Counted from the first letter of the stretch, positions 24,803 to 35,423 are shown. The stretch is 64,000 nucleotides of DNA from Sphingomonas hankookensis (GCF_028551275.1 NZ_CP117026.1:62001-126000), one strand, 5' to 3'. A program made the numbers and translations. The notes: a model not told the origin generated them from the sequence alone.

Positions 24803-26779
24803 TCACAGATAGATGAACTGACGGTACAGGCCGTCCAACTCGCCCCGGATCGTCTCCGCCCGATCCTCGTCATCGTTATCTACTGCCGTCAGCAGCGCCT
24901 GTTCCTTCGCGGTGATCCGGTCGCACAGCTCGTACAGATTTTCGCAGAAAGCCTCCGAATGGACCGACGGCTCTTCCCGGTCGGGCTGCGCCGACGCCAG
25001 GCCGCGAACCGACGAGAGCGGGGTGACATCGTTCTCTTCGTTGAAGGCGATCTGGCGCTGTCGCCGACTCTCGGTCTCGTCGATCGCGGCCCTCATCGCC
25101 GGCGTCACGGTATCGGCGTAGAGAACTGCGGTGCCGTTCACGTTGCGCGCGACGCGGCCGATCATCTGGATCAGCGCCTGGGCCGAGCGCAGGAAGCCCG
25201 CGCGGTCCGCATCGAAGATCGCGATCAGCGACGCTTCGGGGATATCGAGCCCTTCGCGTAGCAGGCTGATACCGATCAGCACGTCGAACTCGCCCGCGCG
25301 CAGGCCCTCGATGATCGCGACCCGATCCTCGACCTTGACGTCAGAGTGCATGTAGCGCGCGCGCACGCCCTGGCTTTCGAGGAATGCGTGCAGCTCCTCG
25401 GTCGCGACCTTGGTCAGCGTCGTGACCAGCACGCGCTCATCGCGCTTCGTGCGCTGCGCGATCTCGCGTAGCAAATCATCCCGCGCGCCTTGGGACGGGC
25501 GGATTTCCACTTTCGGATCGAGCAGGCCGGTCGGCCGAACGATCTGTTCGACCACCCTGCCTTGCGAGGCCCTTACCTCATAGGCGCCGGGGGTGGCGGA
25601 CACGAAGATCGTCTGCGGCTTGACCTGTTCGAACTCGTGGAAGCTCAAGGGGTGGCTGTCCTTCGAGGATGGCAGGCGGAAGCCATAATCGATCAGCGTA
25701 TCCTTGCGGGCCTGGTCGCCCCGGAACATCGCCGAGATCTGCGGGATCATCACATGCGATTCGTCGACGAACAGCAGCCCATCCTTGGGCAGATAGTCGA
25801 GCAGGGTTATGGGCGGGAGCGCTGGGTCACGGCCGCTCAGATAGCAGGCGTAATTTTCCATGCCCGAGCAATATCCGACCTCGCGCAACATCTCGGCATC
25901 GTTGGTGATGCGATCATAGAGGCGCGCCGCTTCCGTCAGGCGATTTTCGCTGGTCAGCCGCTCGACCTGCGTCTCCATCTCTGCGAGGATCGCCGTTGCG
26001 GCCTTGCGGGCCTGATCGGCGGTCGCCGCCAGAACGGTCTTGGGCGATACGAGATAGTGATCGGTGCTCTCTAGCTGCCTTCCGGTCGCCGCATCGAACC
26101 ACTGGAGGGACGCGATCAGGCCGTTCGCCAATCCGACCCGCAGGGCCTTATATTCCGAATCCGCCGGGTAAACCTCAACAGCGTCGCCATCAGCGCGATA
26201 GGTGCCGCGCTTCAGCTTGTGCTCGGCCCGATCATATTGCAGACGCGCCAGGCCGCGAAGAAGCTCTTCCTGTCCCAACCGCGCGCCCTCGGTCAGCGGA
26301 ACCTGGAGCGCGCGATAATTGTCGGGATCGCCCATGCCATAGATCGACGATACCGAGGCAACGACGATCGTATCGCGGCGCTCAATCAGGGATTTTGTCG
26401 TCGAAAGGCGCAACCGTTCCAGATGCTCGTTGATCGAGGAATCTTTCGGAATGAACTCATCGCGGCCCGGCAAATACACCTCTGGCTGGAAATAGTCGTA
26501 GTAGGAGACGAAATACTCCACGGCGTTTTCAGGGAAAAATCGCCGCATTTCGTCATAGAGCTGCGACGTTAGCGTCTTGTTGGGGGCCAGGATCAGCGTG
26601 GGACGCTTCAGGCGATGGATCACGTTGGCCATCGTGAACGTCTTGCCCGACCCCGTGATGCCCTTGAGGGTCTGATGGTGCGCCCCCTCCTCGATGCCGG
26701 ATATGAGCCGCGCGATCGCTTCGGGCTGATCGCCCGCCGGGGTATAGTCGGAGTGCAAAATGAATATGCCAGTCGACAT
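24803..26779 (-). CDS. uvrB: Excinuclease ABC subunit B
   Basis: The 658-residue protein has every UvrB landmark: Walker A KGITGSGKTFTMANVI, the damage-probing beta-hairpin region (VGYCSGMENYACYLSGRDP), the helicase motif LLFVDESHVMIPQI, and GLDIPEASLIAIFDADRAGF with QMIGRVARN. The C-terminal UVR motif, needed to recruit UvrC, is recognisable but divergent (LCDRITAKEQALLTAVDNDD). It precedes the UvrA-like gene by 22 bp, giving a uvrB-uvrA unit. As the chromosome normally has its own uvrAB, this is probably an accessory copy. Confidence 0.95.
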   Translation of the reverse strand: MSTGIFILHSDYTPAGDQPEAIARLISGIEEGAHHQTLKGITGSGKTFTMANVIHRLKRPTLILAPNKTLTSQLYDEMRRFFPENAVEYFVSYYDYFQPEVYLPGRDEFIPKDSSINEHLERLRLSTTKSLIERRDTIVVASVSSIYGMGDPDNYRALQVPLTEGARLGQEELLRGLARLQYDRAEHKLKRGTYRADGDAVEVYPADSEYKALRVGLANGLIASLQWFDAATGRQLESTDHYLVSPKTVLAATADQARKAATAILAEMETQVERLTSENRLTEAARLYDRITNDAEMLREVGYCSGMENYACYLSGRDPALPPITLLDYLPKDGLLFVDESHVMIPQISAMFRGDQARKDTLIDYGFRLPSSKDSHPLSFHEFEQVKPQTIFVSATPGAYEVRASQGRVVEQIVRPTGLLDPKVEIRPSQGARDDLLREIAQRTKRDERVLVTTLTKVATEELHAFLESQGVRARYMHSDVKVEDRVAIIEGLRAGEFDVLIGISLLREGLDIPEASLIAIFDADRAGFLRSAQALIQMIGRVARNVNGTAVLYADTVTPAMRAAIDETESRRQRQIAFNEENDVTPLSSVRGLASAQPDREEPSVHSEAFCENLYELCDRITAKEQALLTAVDNDDEDRAETIRGELDGLYRQFIYL

Positions 26780-26843
26780 CAGATATCCTCCTGCCAGGGC
26801 CAGGCCATGAACGCCTCAAGCGTGCCCAAAAACGATTGTCGGG

Positions 26844-28187
26844 TCACATCTGCCCCTTCGCGGGCGGCTGTCCATGGTCCTTGTGTGCGTGCCTGATCCG
26901 CCGAACGGTCCACCAGACACCAAGGAGGACAAGGGGAACCAAAGCTGCGATCACCAGCTCAGGCGCCACTGCGTCGTGAATGCCCGGTATGCCCTTGATG
27001 AAATAGGAGAGCAGGCCGATCACATAATAGGAGATTGCGGCGACAGACAGGCCCTCCACCGTCTGCTGAAGCTGCAATTGCAGCTTCGCCCGGTTGTTCA
27101 TCGAGGCGAGCAGGTCGCTATTCTGGCGTTCGAGCTGCACATCGATCCAGGATCGCAGCAAGGTGGTCGCGCGCGCCAGCTTGTCCGAGAGATTGGCCTG
27201 CCGCTCCTCGATCACGCGACAGGTCCGCATGGCGGGGGCGATCCTGCGATGCAGGAAGCTGCGCCAGCGATAGCAGCCGGGGACGAAGGTTTCGCCGAGT
27301 GCGGCAAGCCGTTCCTCGACGATCTCGTAATAAGCGCGGCTCGCGCCGAAGCGGTAGAGGCTGGACGCCGTGTCCGCCTCCAGCTCGGCCGAGAGATCCG
27401 TCAATCTGGAAAGCAGCGCCTCGCTGTTGCGCCGAGCCGACTTGCGCATCTCATCCGTGATCGCGGCGAGGCGCTTTTCTATATTGCGTAGATGCGGACC
27501 CAGCGATTGGGTCAGGGGAATACCGAGCAGGGCCAACGTCCGATAGGTCTCGATTTCAAGGAGCCGCTGCGCCAGCGCGCCAAGCCGGATCGGCGTCAGG
27601 CCGCGATCGAGGATGAGGATGCGGGTCAGCCCATCTGCATCCTGACGGAAATCGGTAACGATATCCGCCATGCCGTCCTCGACGAGCGAATGGCAGCGGC
27701 TGATCGGATCGAAGCGGTCAATGTAGGTCGCGGTCTCTTCCGTCCACGCCACCACGTCCAACCGGATGCCGCAAATGACCGGCCCAGGCGGGGTGAAGCC
27801 GTGCTTGAACGGGTCTTCGCCCGCCAGATCCCCGGTGTCGGGATCAACAGGCGCGCTCCACAGGTAGGTCGAAAACTCCGTATGCTTCTCACAATGCAAT
27901 TTGCCCTGATCCCAGGTCAGGCCATGAAGGGGGGAGTTCTGATCGGGCAGCGACGCGCCCATTCGGCTCGATATTTCCGCGAGCGTCGCCTTATCCTTGG
28001 CCAGATTGCCTTCATTCATGAAGGCGAGCTGCACCAGGGCGCGCGGTGACTCGATCAGGAGATATGGGCGCGCATGTACCTCGTCGATGGCAACCCGCCT
28101 ATTTTCATAGGTCGGCATACCATAGACAGTCGAACCGCCATTCGGAGCGCTGCCCGCTTCACTCAATCGGTTTTCCCCCCTTGTCAT
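26844..28187 (-). CDS. DUF3422 family membrane protein
   Basis: The protein of 447 residues matches DUF3422: an N-terminal VAIDEVHARPYLLIESPRAL motif, a central region rich in coiled coil (RLAAITDEMRKSARRNSEAL), and two transmembrane helices near the end (GLSVAAISYYVIGLLSYFIK, APELVIAALVPLVLLGVWWT). The start may instead be at 28118 (MPTYENRRV), which begins nearer the conserved part. It overlaps the NDH-2 gene by 29 bp if the longer start is used. The family is unexplained; the topology suggests a membrane-anchored cytoplasmic coiled-coil protein. Confidence 0.78.
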   Translation of the reverse strand: MTRGENRLSEAGSAPNGGSTVYGMPTYENRRVAIDEVHARPYLLIESPRALVQLAFMNEGNLAKDKATLAEISSRMGASLPDQNSPLHGLTWDQGKLHCEKHTEFSTYLWSAPVDPDTGDLAGEDPFKHGFTPPGPVICGIRLDVVAWTEETATYIDRFDPISRCHSLVEDGMADIVTDFRQDADGLTRILILDRGLTPIRLGALAQRLLEIETYRTLALLGIPLTQSLGPHLRNIEKRLAAITDEMRKSARRNSEALLSRLTDLSAELEADTASSLYRFGASRAYYEIVEERLAALGETFVPGCYRWRSFLHRRIAPAMRTCRVIEERQANLSDKLARATTLLRSWIDVQLERQNSDLLASMNNRAKLQLQLQQTVEGLSVAAISYYVIGLLSYFIKGIPGIHDAVAPELVIAALVPLVLLGVWWTVRRIRHAHKDHGQPPAKGQM

Positions 28188-29517
28188 CCTTCTCCCCCAC
28201 GTCGCGATGATCTAGATCGCCATAAGTAATCAGCCGAGAGCCACGATATCCTATGCCATGGGTCCACAGCCAGCTTAGTGCCACACTAAGCCGGTTCTGC
28301 GCCCCGATCAGGAAATAAATGTGGATGAGCTTCCACATCCACCACGCCAGGGCCCCGCGCAACTTAAACCGACCCATGTCGACGACGGCAAGGCTGCGGC
28401 CTATAGTCGCCAAATTGCCCTGATGCCGGTAATGGAAGGGCGCGACCTCGTTCTGCCCCTTCAGGCGCTGGCGGATAAGCCGGGCGACATATTGACCCGC
28501 CTGCTTCGCAGCCGGCGCAAGACCGGGGACAGGCTTGCCATCGAACCCGTTCGAGGCCGCGGTGTCGCCGATCACGAAAATGTCGCGATGACCCGGCACC
28601 GTCAGGTCCGGTCCGACAATCACGCGGCCAGCGCGATCGGCTTCAGCGTTCAGCCAATGCGCGGCGGGCGATGCCTGGACGCCTGCTGCCCACAGGATCG
28701 TTTCGGCGGGAATCTGCTTCCCATCCACGACGACGCCATCGGCGGAGCATTCCGTGACCGGCGTGCCGAGCTTGATTTCGACGCCGAGCTTTTCGAGCGC
28801 CTGCCGGGTATAGGCGGAGAGGTCTTCCGGGAAAGCCTGCAAGAGCCGTTGCCCGGCTTCGATCAGCACGACGCGGGTCGCACGCGGGTCGATCGACCGG
28901 AAATCCCGCACCAGCGTCAGGCGGGCAAGCTCCGCGATCGTGCCGGCCAGCTCCACGCCGGTCGGGCCACCACCGATGATGACGAAGGTCTGCAAAGCGG
29001 CACGGCGCGCGGGGTCCGTCTCACGCTCGGCTTCCTCGAAGGCGACCAGAAGGCGCCGGCGAATGGTGGTTGCATCCTCCAGCGATTTCAGGCCGGGAGC
29101 AAACGGTTCCCATTGATCGTGGCCGAAATAGGAGTGCCGCGCGCCCGTCGCGATGACGAGCGTGTCATAGGCAACCGTCGAGCCGTCCTCCAGAATGACG
29201 CGCCGACCGCCTGTATCGACACCTTCAACCTCGCCGAGCAGGGTCCGCACGTCCTTCCGCTTGGCGAAGAGCGAACGGATCGGCCATGCGATCTCCGATG
29301 GCGACAGCGAGGCGCCCGCCACCTGATAGAGCAGCGGCTGAAAGAGATGGTGGTTGCGGCGATCGACGAGCGTGATGTCCACGCCGCTCCCGGCGAGCCG
29401 CTGCACGGTTTCAAGGCCGCCGAAGCCCGCCCCCACGACCACCACGCGATGGCGGCCGTGAGCCGGCTCATGGCTGGGCGCGATTTCGCGCATGGTTGAA
29501 GGTGACGGCCCGGTCAT
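28159..29517 (-). CDS. ndh: Type II NADH:quinone oxidoreductase (NDH-2)
   Basis: The 452-residue flavoprotein has the FAD motif VVVGAGFGGLETVQRL near residue 26, the NADH motif FVIIGGGPTGVELAGTIAEL near 180, and the quinone-side segments GVQASPAAHWL and HIYFLIGAQNRLSVALSWLW near the end. NDH-2 oxidises NADH without pumping protons, feeding the quinone pool. The start at 29517 overlaps the stop of fghA (ATGA at 29514-29517). In context it could reoxidise NADH made by the formaldehyde dehydrogenases and feed the CIO oxidase encoded at 35663 (inference). Confidence 0.9.
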   Translation of the reverse strand: MTGPSPSTMREIAPSHEPAHGRHRVVVVGAGFGGLETVQRLAGSGVDITLVDRRNHHLFQPLLYQVAGASLSPSEIAWPIRSLFAKRKDVRTLLGEVEGVDTGGRRVILEDGSTVAYDTLVIATGARHSYFGHDQWEPFAPGLKSLEDATTIRRRLLVAFEEAERETDPARRAALQTFVIIGGGPTGVELAGTIAELARLTLVRDFRSIDPRATRVVLIEAGQRLLQAFPEDLSAYTRQALEKLGVEIKLGTPVTECSADGVVVDGKQIPAETILWAAGVQASPAAHWLNAEADRAGRVIVGPDLTVPGHRDIFVIGDTAASNGFDGKPVPGLAPAAKQAGQYVARLIRQRLKGQNEVAPFHYRHQGNLATIGRSLAVVDMGRFKLRGALAWWMWKLIHIYFLIGAQNRLSVALSWLWTHGIGYRGSRLITYGDLDHRDVGEKDDKGGKPIE

Positions 29518-30344
29518 TGGGACAACGCCGCGGCATGGTGGGCGATATGTTCGCCGATGAAACTCGCGATGAAATAATAGCTGTGGTCGTATCCAGGCAG
29601 CCGATGGAGCGTCAGCGGGTGCTCGGCAGCCTTGCACGCCGCCTCCAGCAAGTCGGGGCGCAGCTCGCGCTCGACAAACTCGTCATCCAGACCCTGATGG
29701 ACGAGCAACGGCAGACGCTCGCGGGCGGCCTTGATAAGTTCGATGGCGTCATATTGCTTCCACGCCTCGCGATCGTCACCCAGATAGGCCGTGAAGGCAC
29801 GCTCGCCCCAAGGCACCTGGCTCGGCGCTACGATCGGCGAGAAGGCCGATACGCTGCGATAGCGTCCGGGGTTGCGCAGGGCGGCAACAAGGGCGCCATG
29901 CCCGCCCATGGAATGGCCCGCGATAGCCCGGCGATCATCGGCCGGGAATGTGGCTTCGATCAGCGCCGGCAATTCCTCGACGACATAATCGTACATGCGG
30001 TAGTGTGCGGCCCAAGGTTCCTGCGTCGCGTTGACGTAGAAGCCGGCGCCCTGCCCCAGATCATAGCCGGGATCGTCGGCCACGCCTTCGCCTCGCGGGC
30101 TGGTGTCCGGCACGACGAGGATGATCCCGTGCTCGGCCGCGAAACGCTGCGCGACAGCCTTGGTGATGAAATTCTGCTCGGTGCAGGTCAGGCCGGACAG
30201 CCAATACAGCACCGGCACGCGACCGTCCTTCACCTGGGGAGGCAGATAGACGCCGACCTTCATCGGACAACCGAGGCTGATCGAGTCATGCTGATAGACG
30301 TCCTGCCAACCGCCGAAGCTGGCGTGATGTTCGACACGTTCCAT
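29514..30344 (-). CDS. fghA: S-formylglutathione hydrolase
   Basis: The 276-residue esterase-D family protein has the catalytic serine in IAGHSMGGHGAL, the Asp in LVHQGLDDEFVE and the His in PGYDHSYYFIASF, with family motifs YWLSGLTCTEQNFI and PDTSPRGEG. It hydrolyses S-formylglutathione to formate and glutathione, the second step after the frmA-encoded dehydrogenase. The length is normal (about 277). It lies on the same strand as frmA with one glyoxalase-like gene between. Confidence 0.95.
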   Translation of the reverse strand: MERVEHHASFGGWQDVYQHDSISLGCPMKVGVYLPPQVKDGRVPVLYWLSGLTCTEQNFITKAVAQRFAAEHGIILVVPDTSPRGEGVADDPGYDLGQGAGFYVNATQEPWAAHYRMYDYVVEELPALIEATFPADDRRAIAGHSMGGHGALVAALRNPGRYRSVSAFSPIVAPSQVPWGERAFTAYLGDDREAWKQYDAIELIKAARERLPLLVHQGLDDEFVERELRPDLLEAACKAAEHPLTLHRLPGYDHSYYFIASFIGEHIAHHAAALSQ

Positions 30345-30421
30345 TTTTGTTTCCTTGCTTCGACGGTTGGTGGACGGTGTGGCGATAGGAGCCCTTTTGC
30401 TGGCTGTTGTGCGGGGGGAAG

Positions 30422-30447
30422 CGCCGGCGCCTGTTTCAGCGCCGGCG
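30422..30447. terminator. GC-rich hairpin between the glyoxalase-like gene and fghA
   Basis: CGCCGGCGC (30422-30430) pairs with GCGCCGGCG (30439-30447) around an 8-base loop. No T-run follows on the minus strand, so it may slow transcription or protect an mRNA end rather than terminate. It is the only strong structure inside the frmA-to-fghA interval. Confidence 0.35.
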
Positions 30448-30491
30448 ACAGCCAGTCATAGGGTTGCGGGTATCGCCCTCACCTTCCGGCT

Positions 30492-30890
30492 TCAGATGAA
30501 GGTGTACGAGCAGACCTTGTTGCCCGCCGGATCACGCAGATAGGCCGCATAGGCACCCGGCAGATGGCCACGCGGGCCGGGCTGGCCCTCGTCGGTGCCA
30601 CCGGCCGCGAGGCCGGCCGCGTGGAAAGCGTCCACTTCGGCGGGCGTCGCGGCGGCAAAGCCAACCGTCACGCCGTTGCTGGAGGGCGCTTCGCCATTGC
30701 CGGGACGGGCAATGATGAAGGCGGGCTTGTCGCGACCGTACAGCACCCAGCCATTGCCGAAGGGGCCGAGGTTCTTGACGCCCAGGGCGCCCAGAGCGGC
30801 GTCATAGAACGCCGACGACTGCTCGACGTCGGCAGCGCCGATGAAGACGTGCGAGAACACGCCGTTGCCGGAGATAACGGGGTCAGCCAT
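30492..30890 (-). CDS. VOC-family (glyoxalase/bleomycin-resistance fold) protein
   Basis: The 132-residue protein GVFSHVFIGAADVEQSSAFY ... AAYLRDPAGNKVCSYTFI has the paired beta-alpha-beta-beta-beta layout of VOC proteins with a likely metal His (SHVF) and the terminal DPxGN motif. VOC proteins next to frmA-fghA are common and may act on other reactive carbonyl adducts, but the substrate is unknown. It starts 52 bp after the frmA stop. Confidence 0.85.
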   Translation of the reverse strand: MADPVISGNGVFSHVFIGAADVEQSSAFYDAALGALGVKNLGPFGNGWVLYGRDKPAFIIARPGNGEAPSSNGVTVGFAAATPAEVDAFHAAGLAAGGTDEGQPGPRGHLPGAYAAYLRDPAGNKVCSYTFI

Positions 30891-30942
30891 GATATTCTTC
30901 CTTGAGGTTAGTGTTTGAAACTAAACGGCGTAATCTGTCGGA

Positions 30943-32165
<1,223 letters not shown>

Positions 32166-32346
32166 GCAAGAGGGATATCGACTGAGGGATGGAGGCGCCT
32201 GACAGGACGTCATGGCTTGGGAAAGCGCAGCGCGATCGTTGATGCTGCGTTTCCGGAAAGGGGCGGCTTGCCGATCCGGGGGGGAGTTAGATCGACAAGC
32301 CGGAAGGGGGTGTTCGTGCGGAAAGCAGTCCGCCCCCTACGACTCA

Positions 32347-32378
32347 GAATATCCCCCGGTCATGACCGGGGGATATTC
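32347..32378 (-). terminator. Perfect 14-bp hairpin after fdhA
   Basis: GAATATCCCCCGGT (32347-32360) pairs perfectly with ACCGGGGGATATTC (32365-32378) around CATG. It starts 16 bp beyond the fdhA stop on the minus strand and should separate fdhA from the frmA operon. There is no downstream T-run. Confidence 0.6.
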
Positions 32379-32393
32379 CGGGTTAGAAGAAGA

Positions 32394-33605
32394 TCAGGCC
32401 GCTACGGAGCCGTGCGGATCGATGACGTACTTGAACGCCGATCCGTCATCGAACTCCTTGTAGGCCGCCGGCGCATCCTCCAGCTTGATGATCTTCGTGT
32501 TCATCATCGGGGTCAGATAGGGCATCCGATCGTTCAGGATCGCCCGCATGAGGGCGTGGTTGTAATTCGCCGTCGGCGACTGGCCTGCCGACATCCGCGG
32601 CGACTTGATCCAGCCACTGGCCCAATCGACTTCCATGCTGCCCTTCTTGTTGTCCCTATTCTTGGAGATCGGATTGGGGCAGTAAACGCCGACCGTGCTG
32701 GTCATCCCACCGAAGCGGACATATTTCAGCAGCGCGTTGGTGACGGCGTTCTCGACGATCTGGTCGGACTCCGCCCCGAACCCGCGACAGTCGAGGCCCA
32801 CATAGTCGATGACGCGATCGGCCTCGCGCTTGCCGGTGATCCGTTCCAGATGATCCTCGATCGGAATGCCGTCCGACAGGTTGATGGTCTCGACGCCGTG
32901 CGGCTTGAGCAGATCGAGCCGCTCCTGAATGAAGTCGGCGACGATGATGGCGCCGGCACCGAGGAGCTTCGCGCAGGCTGCGCCCGCGCGACCGACAGGC
33001 CCCGCGCCGAAGATCAGCACGTTCTCGCCGACGATATACGCAGGCTGCGCCGGCCAGTCGGGCGCGGCGAACCCGTGGAACGCGGTCGGCAGCACGTCCG
33101 AAAGCAGCGTCAGATCACGGATCTTCGCCATGGCCGCGTCCTTGTCGGGGAAGGCCAGCAGATTGAAGTCTGCATAGGGCACGAACAGGTAATCCCCCTG
33201 ACCGCCGGTCCATCCGCCCAGGTTGAAGCCGTAGGCGCCGCAATCGACTTCGGGGTTGGTGTGCTCGCACACGTCCGAGCGCATGTGCTTGCAGTTGTAG
33301 CAGCGTCCGCAGCCGACGTTGAAGGGAACGGACACGATATCGCCGACCTTGATATATTCGACGTCGGAGCCGACCTCGATCACCTCGCCGGTCATCTCGT
33401 GGCCCATCGTCATCCCCTTGGGGACTTCGAACGAACCGCGGTAGATGTGAAGGTCGCTGCCGCAGATGTTGGTGGTGACGATCTTGAGAATGGCGCCGTG
33501 GGGGGCTTTCTTGCCCTGCGGCGTAATCAGCTCCGGGAATTTGAAGGTGTTGACCTTCATCTCCATCGGCTTCTCGAATGTGACGATCCTGTTTCCGGTA
33601 GCCAT
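32394..33605 (-). CDS. fdhA: Glutathione-independent formaldehyde dehydrogenase
   Basis: The 403-residue zinc dehydrogenase matches the Pseudomonas putida type: TNICGSDLHIYRG and MGHEMTGEV (catalytic zinc), VGCGRCYNCKHMRSDVC (structural zinc), VLIFGAGPVGRAGAACA (NAD binding) and the long insert typical of this group. It oxidises formaldehyde to formate without glutathione. The window thus holds both formaldehyde routes. The start at 33605 (MATGNRIV) is the usual one; the LysR gene and two palindromes lie upstream. Confidence 0.93.
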   Translation of the reverse strand: MATGNRIVTFEKPMEMKVNTFKFPELITPQGKKAPHGAILKIVTTNICGSDLHIYRGSFEVPKGMTMGHEMTGEVIEVGSDVEYIKVGDIVSVPFNVGCGRCYNCKHMRSDVCEHTNPEVDCGAYGFNLGGWTGGQGDYLFVPYADFNLLAFPDKDAAMAKIRDLTLLSDVLPTAFHGFAAPDWPAQPAYIVGENVLIFGAGPVGRAGAACAKLLGAGAIIVADFIQERLDLLKPHGVETINLSDGIPIEDHLERITGKREADRVIDYVGLDCRGFGAESDQIVENAVTNALLKYVRFGGMTSTVGVYCPNPISKNRDNKKGSMEVDWASGWIKSPRMSAGQSPTANYNHALMRAILNDRMPYLTPMMNTKIIKLEDAPAAYKEFDDGSAFKYVIDPHGSVAA

Positions 33606-33780
33606 CGAATTATCTCCTAGCTCTCGTCCGCCACCCCTCAATAATGTTGAAGTTTCTACCGGACGCGCCAAAGGAGCTGCGCTGAATTAAATCAACACAA
33701 TACGCCTTTGGCGATCCAGACCTCTTCATTATCGTCCATGCAGAATGGCTTTGGCTGCATGTGACAGCAAACTCGAAGTT

Positions 33781-33806
33781 TCTATCTTGAGATAGGAAAT
33801 TCCTAT
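33781..33806. promoter_or_regulatory. Two adjacent palindromes between fdhA and the LysR gene
   Basis: CTATC-TTGA-GATAG (33782-33795) is followed at once by TAGGAA-A-TTCCTA (33793-33805), sharing three bases. They lie about 180 bp before the fdhA start and just downstream of the lysR stop. They are plausible LysR-regulator sites for fdhA; no direct evidence. Confidence 0.35.
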
Positions 33807-33836
33807 GAGCGTTTTTCGCACCGCAACATTGCCGGT

Positions 33837-34757
33837 TCAGCCCTTTCGAGGCTGAAATTGGCGATGCAATGCAAGGATTTCCTGCAAAGGAGACACGACT
33901 TTGGGAGTGTGGACCAGCTCAAGAAGGGCTGCCGAGGGCGGCGACTTTGCCTCCCCCTTGACGCTGACGAATCCAACATCTGCGTGCGCGCCCGCACCCG
34001 TCAGTGCTGAAGCCTGAAGGTTTGGAATGTGGGCGAGGCGGGTCGCAAGCGATTGGGGCAAGACTGCCGCGTAACGCCCTGTGGCCAGATGCGCCGCCAG
34101 AATGTCGATCGTGTCCGTGTTGATCGTCGCGGCCGAGCAGTGCGCGAGCTGCAACTGTGCCTCGCTGGGGAGCGCGCCTGCCAGAATGCAAAGCGGCAGG
34201 CTCACGACATGATCCCACGCGACTCGCTTGGGCTGCGGCTCTTTGCTCATCTGGAACAGGGTCGTATGTTCCCGGTAGAGATGATGGGTCTCGAACTCGT
34301 CCTTCGGAACCTCGCCGAGATAGGTCAGCGCCATGTCCATTTCGTGATCCAGCAAGGATCTCAACAGCGAAGCAGTGCCACTCGCCGTCACGGTTTGCCC
34401 CAGCAAGGGGATTTGATCCGCAAGAGCGGCGCTGACGATCGCGCCGACAGCCGAAGTGCCTGATACCATGCCCAAGCGGAACAGGCCCTCCAGCCCTCGC
34501 TTGAGGGCCGACAGGTCACTCTCCAGCCCGTCACAGTCCCGTTCGATCTTCTTGGCCCAGGCGAGCACTGTCCCGCCTTCCAATGTGAGACCGTCATATC
34601 GCCGGCCATGCCGCACGATCTCGACGCCCAGATCTTCCTCTAGCTGCTTGATCCCCGCCGAAAGCGTCGGCTGCGACACGTTGCAGCTCTTGGCGGCCCG
34701 CCCGAAGTGACCCTCGCGATCGAGCGCTATGAGATATTCGAAATTCTTGACGATCAT
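33837..34757 (-). CDS. LysR-family transcriptional regulator
   Basis: The 306-residue protein has the LysR helix-turn-helix (LIALDREGHFGRAAKSCNVSQPTLSAGIKQLEE) at residues 9-40 and a periplasmic-binding-like effector domain after residue 90. It is encoded on the same strand as and upstream of fdhA, so fdhA is the obvious candidate target; related regulators sit beside formate dehydrogenase genes. The effector is unknown. Confidence 0.88.
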   Translation of the reverse strand: MIVKNFEYLIALDREGHFGRAAKSCNVSQPTLSAGIKQLEEDLGVEIVRHGRRYDGLTLEGGTVLAWAKKIERDCDGLESDLSALKRGLEGLFRLGMVSGTSAVGAIVSAALADQIPLLGQTVTASGTASLLRSLLDHEMDMALTYLGEVPKDEFETHHLYREHTTLFQMSKEPQPKRVAWDHVVSLPLCILAGALPSEAQLQLAHCSAATINTDTIDILAAHLATGRYAAVLPQSLATRLAHIPNLQASALTGAGAHADVGFVSVKGEAKSPPSAALLELVHTPKVVSPLQEILALHRQFQPRKG

Positions 34758-35083
34758 ATGCTATCCCATCTGCCTGCGGCATCCGGCGCAGCGACAATTC
34801 GCAATTGCGCTCGACTCGCTCGGGCATGGCGGCGGCAATCCTGCACTGAGACCCTTGGAAGATAGATCGGTCAGGATGCGGCGGCGTGTTGAAGCTGAAT
34901 CATCAATCCAAGACACGGAACCGGAAAAATATATATCCGCCTCTTCGGACGATCTATGAAAACGCCAACCCACAAATCGTACCAAGCGAAGATTGGTCGT
35001 ATCTTCATTATTACCACCACATTACCGATACATACGCATCAGATATCCAGATAATTACCTATACGGGATGATCTTGGCCGCGC
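34758..35083. other. AT-rich intergenic stretch without a recognised gene
   Basis: The 326 bp between lysR and frmR are richer in A and T than their surroundings, especially 34915-35060. A 61-codon frame at 34886-35071 has no ribosome site or family resemblance. The stretch should contain the lysR promoter and the end of the frmR transcript, but I could not place either. Confidence 0.5.
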
Positions 35084-35374
35084 TCATTTGAGATATGTTC
35101 TCAATATCTTCATGACCCCCTCCATGTCATTATCGTAAGAGTCACCGTCCTGCCCCCCAATCGCCTTGCTTGAGGGTCCGAACGTCTCTTTAAGATGGCT
35201 CTCCATCACCTCCGCCATCAATCCGTTGGTCGCTCCCCGCATTGCCACGATCTGTTGGAGCAGGGGTGCGCAGTCCGTACCTGCCTCGATCGCCCTTTCC
35301 AGCGCTTCCGCCTGCCCTTTGATACGGCGAAGGCGTGTGATGGCCCGCTTCTTGTCCTCTGGTGAATGTGGCAT
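35084..35374 (-). CDS. frmR: FrmR-type formaldehyde-sensing repressor (CsoR/RcnR family)
   Basis: The 96-residue protein MPHSPEDKKRAITRLRRIKG has the CsoR/RcnR helical fold. With the start at 35374 it places Pro2, Cys35 and His60 exactly where E. coli FrmR has them; formaldehyde is known to crosslink the N-terminal Pro2 amine to Cys35 and release DNA. An upstream in-frame ATG at 35398 would destroy this N-terminus. A matching operator (35407-35423) lies 33 bp upstream, implying autoregulation. The divergent gene is cioA. Confidence 0.9.
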   Translation of the reverse strand: MPHSPEDKKRAITRLRRIKGQAEALERAIEAGTDCAPLLQQIVAMRGATNGLMAEVMESHLKETFGPSSKAIGGQDGDSYDNDMEGVMKILRTYLK

Positions 35375-35406
35375 CGCGCTTTCCTGAAAGATCACCACTA
35401 CATACT

Positions 35407-35423
35407 ATACAGGGGGGGAGTTT
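35407..35423. promoter_or_regulatory. FrmR-type operator before frmR
   Basis: ATACAGGGGGGGAGTTT matches the frmA and cioA sites at 13 or more of 17 positions and lies 33 bp upstream of the frmR start. Likely autoregulatory site. Confidence 0.7.

Noticed and set aside
22279..24816. Plus-strand frames of 288 and 544 codons over the uvrA-like gene
   Set aside because: Mirror frames of a gene with intact ATPase motifs; no domain seen.
34886..35071. 61-codon gene between lysR and frmR
   Set aside because: No ribosome site, AT-rich intergenic composition and no motif.
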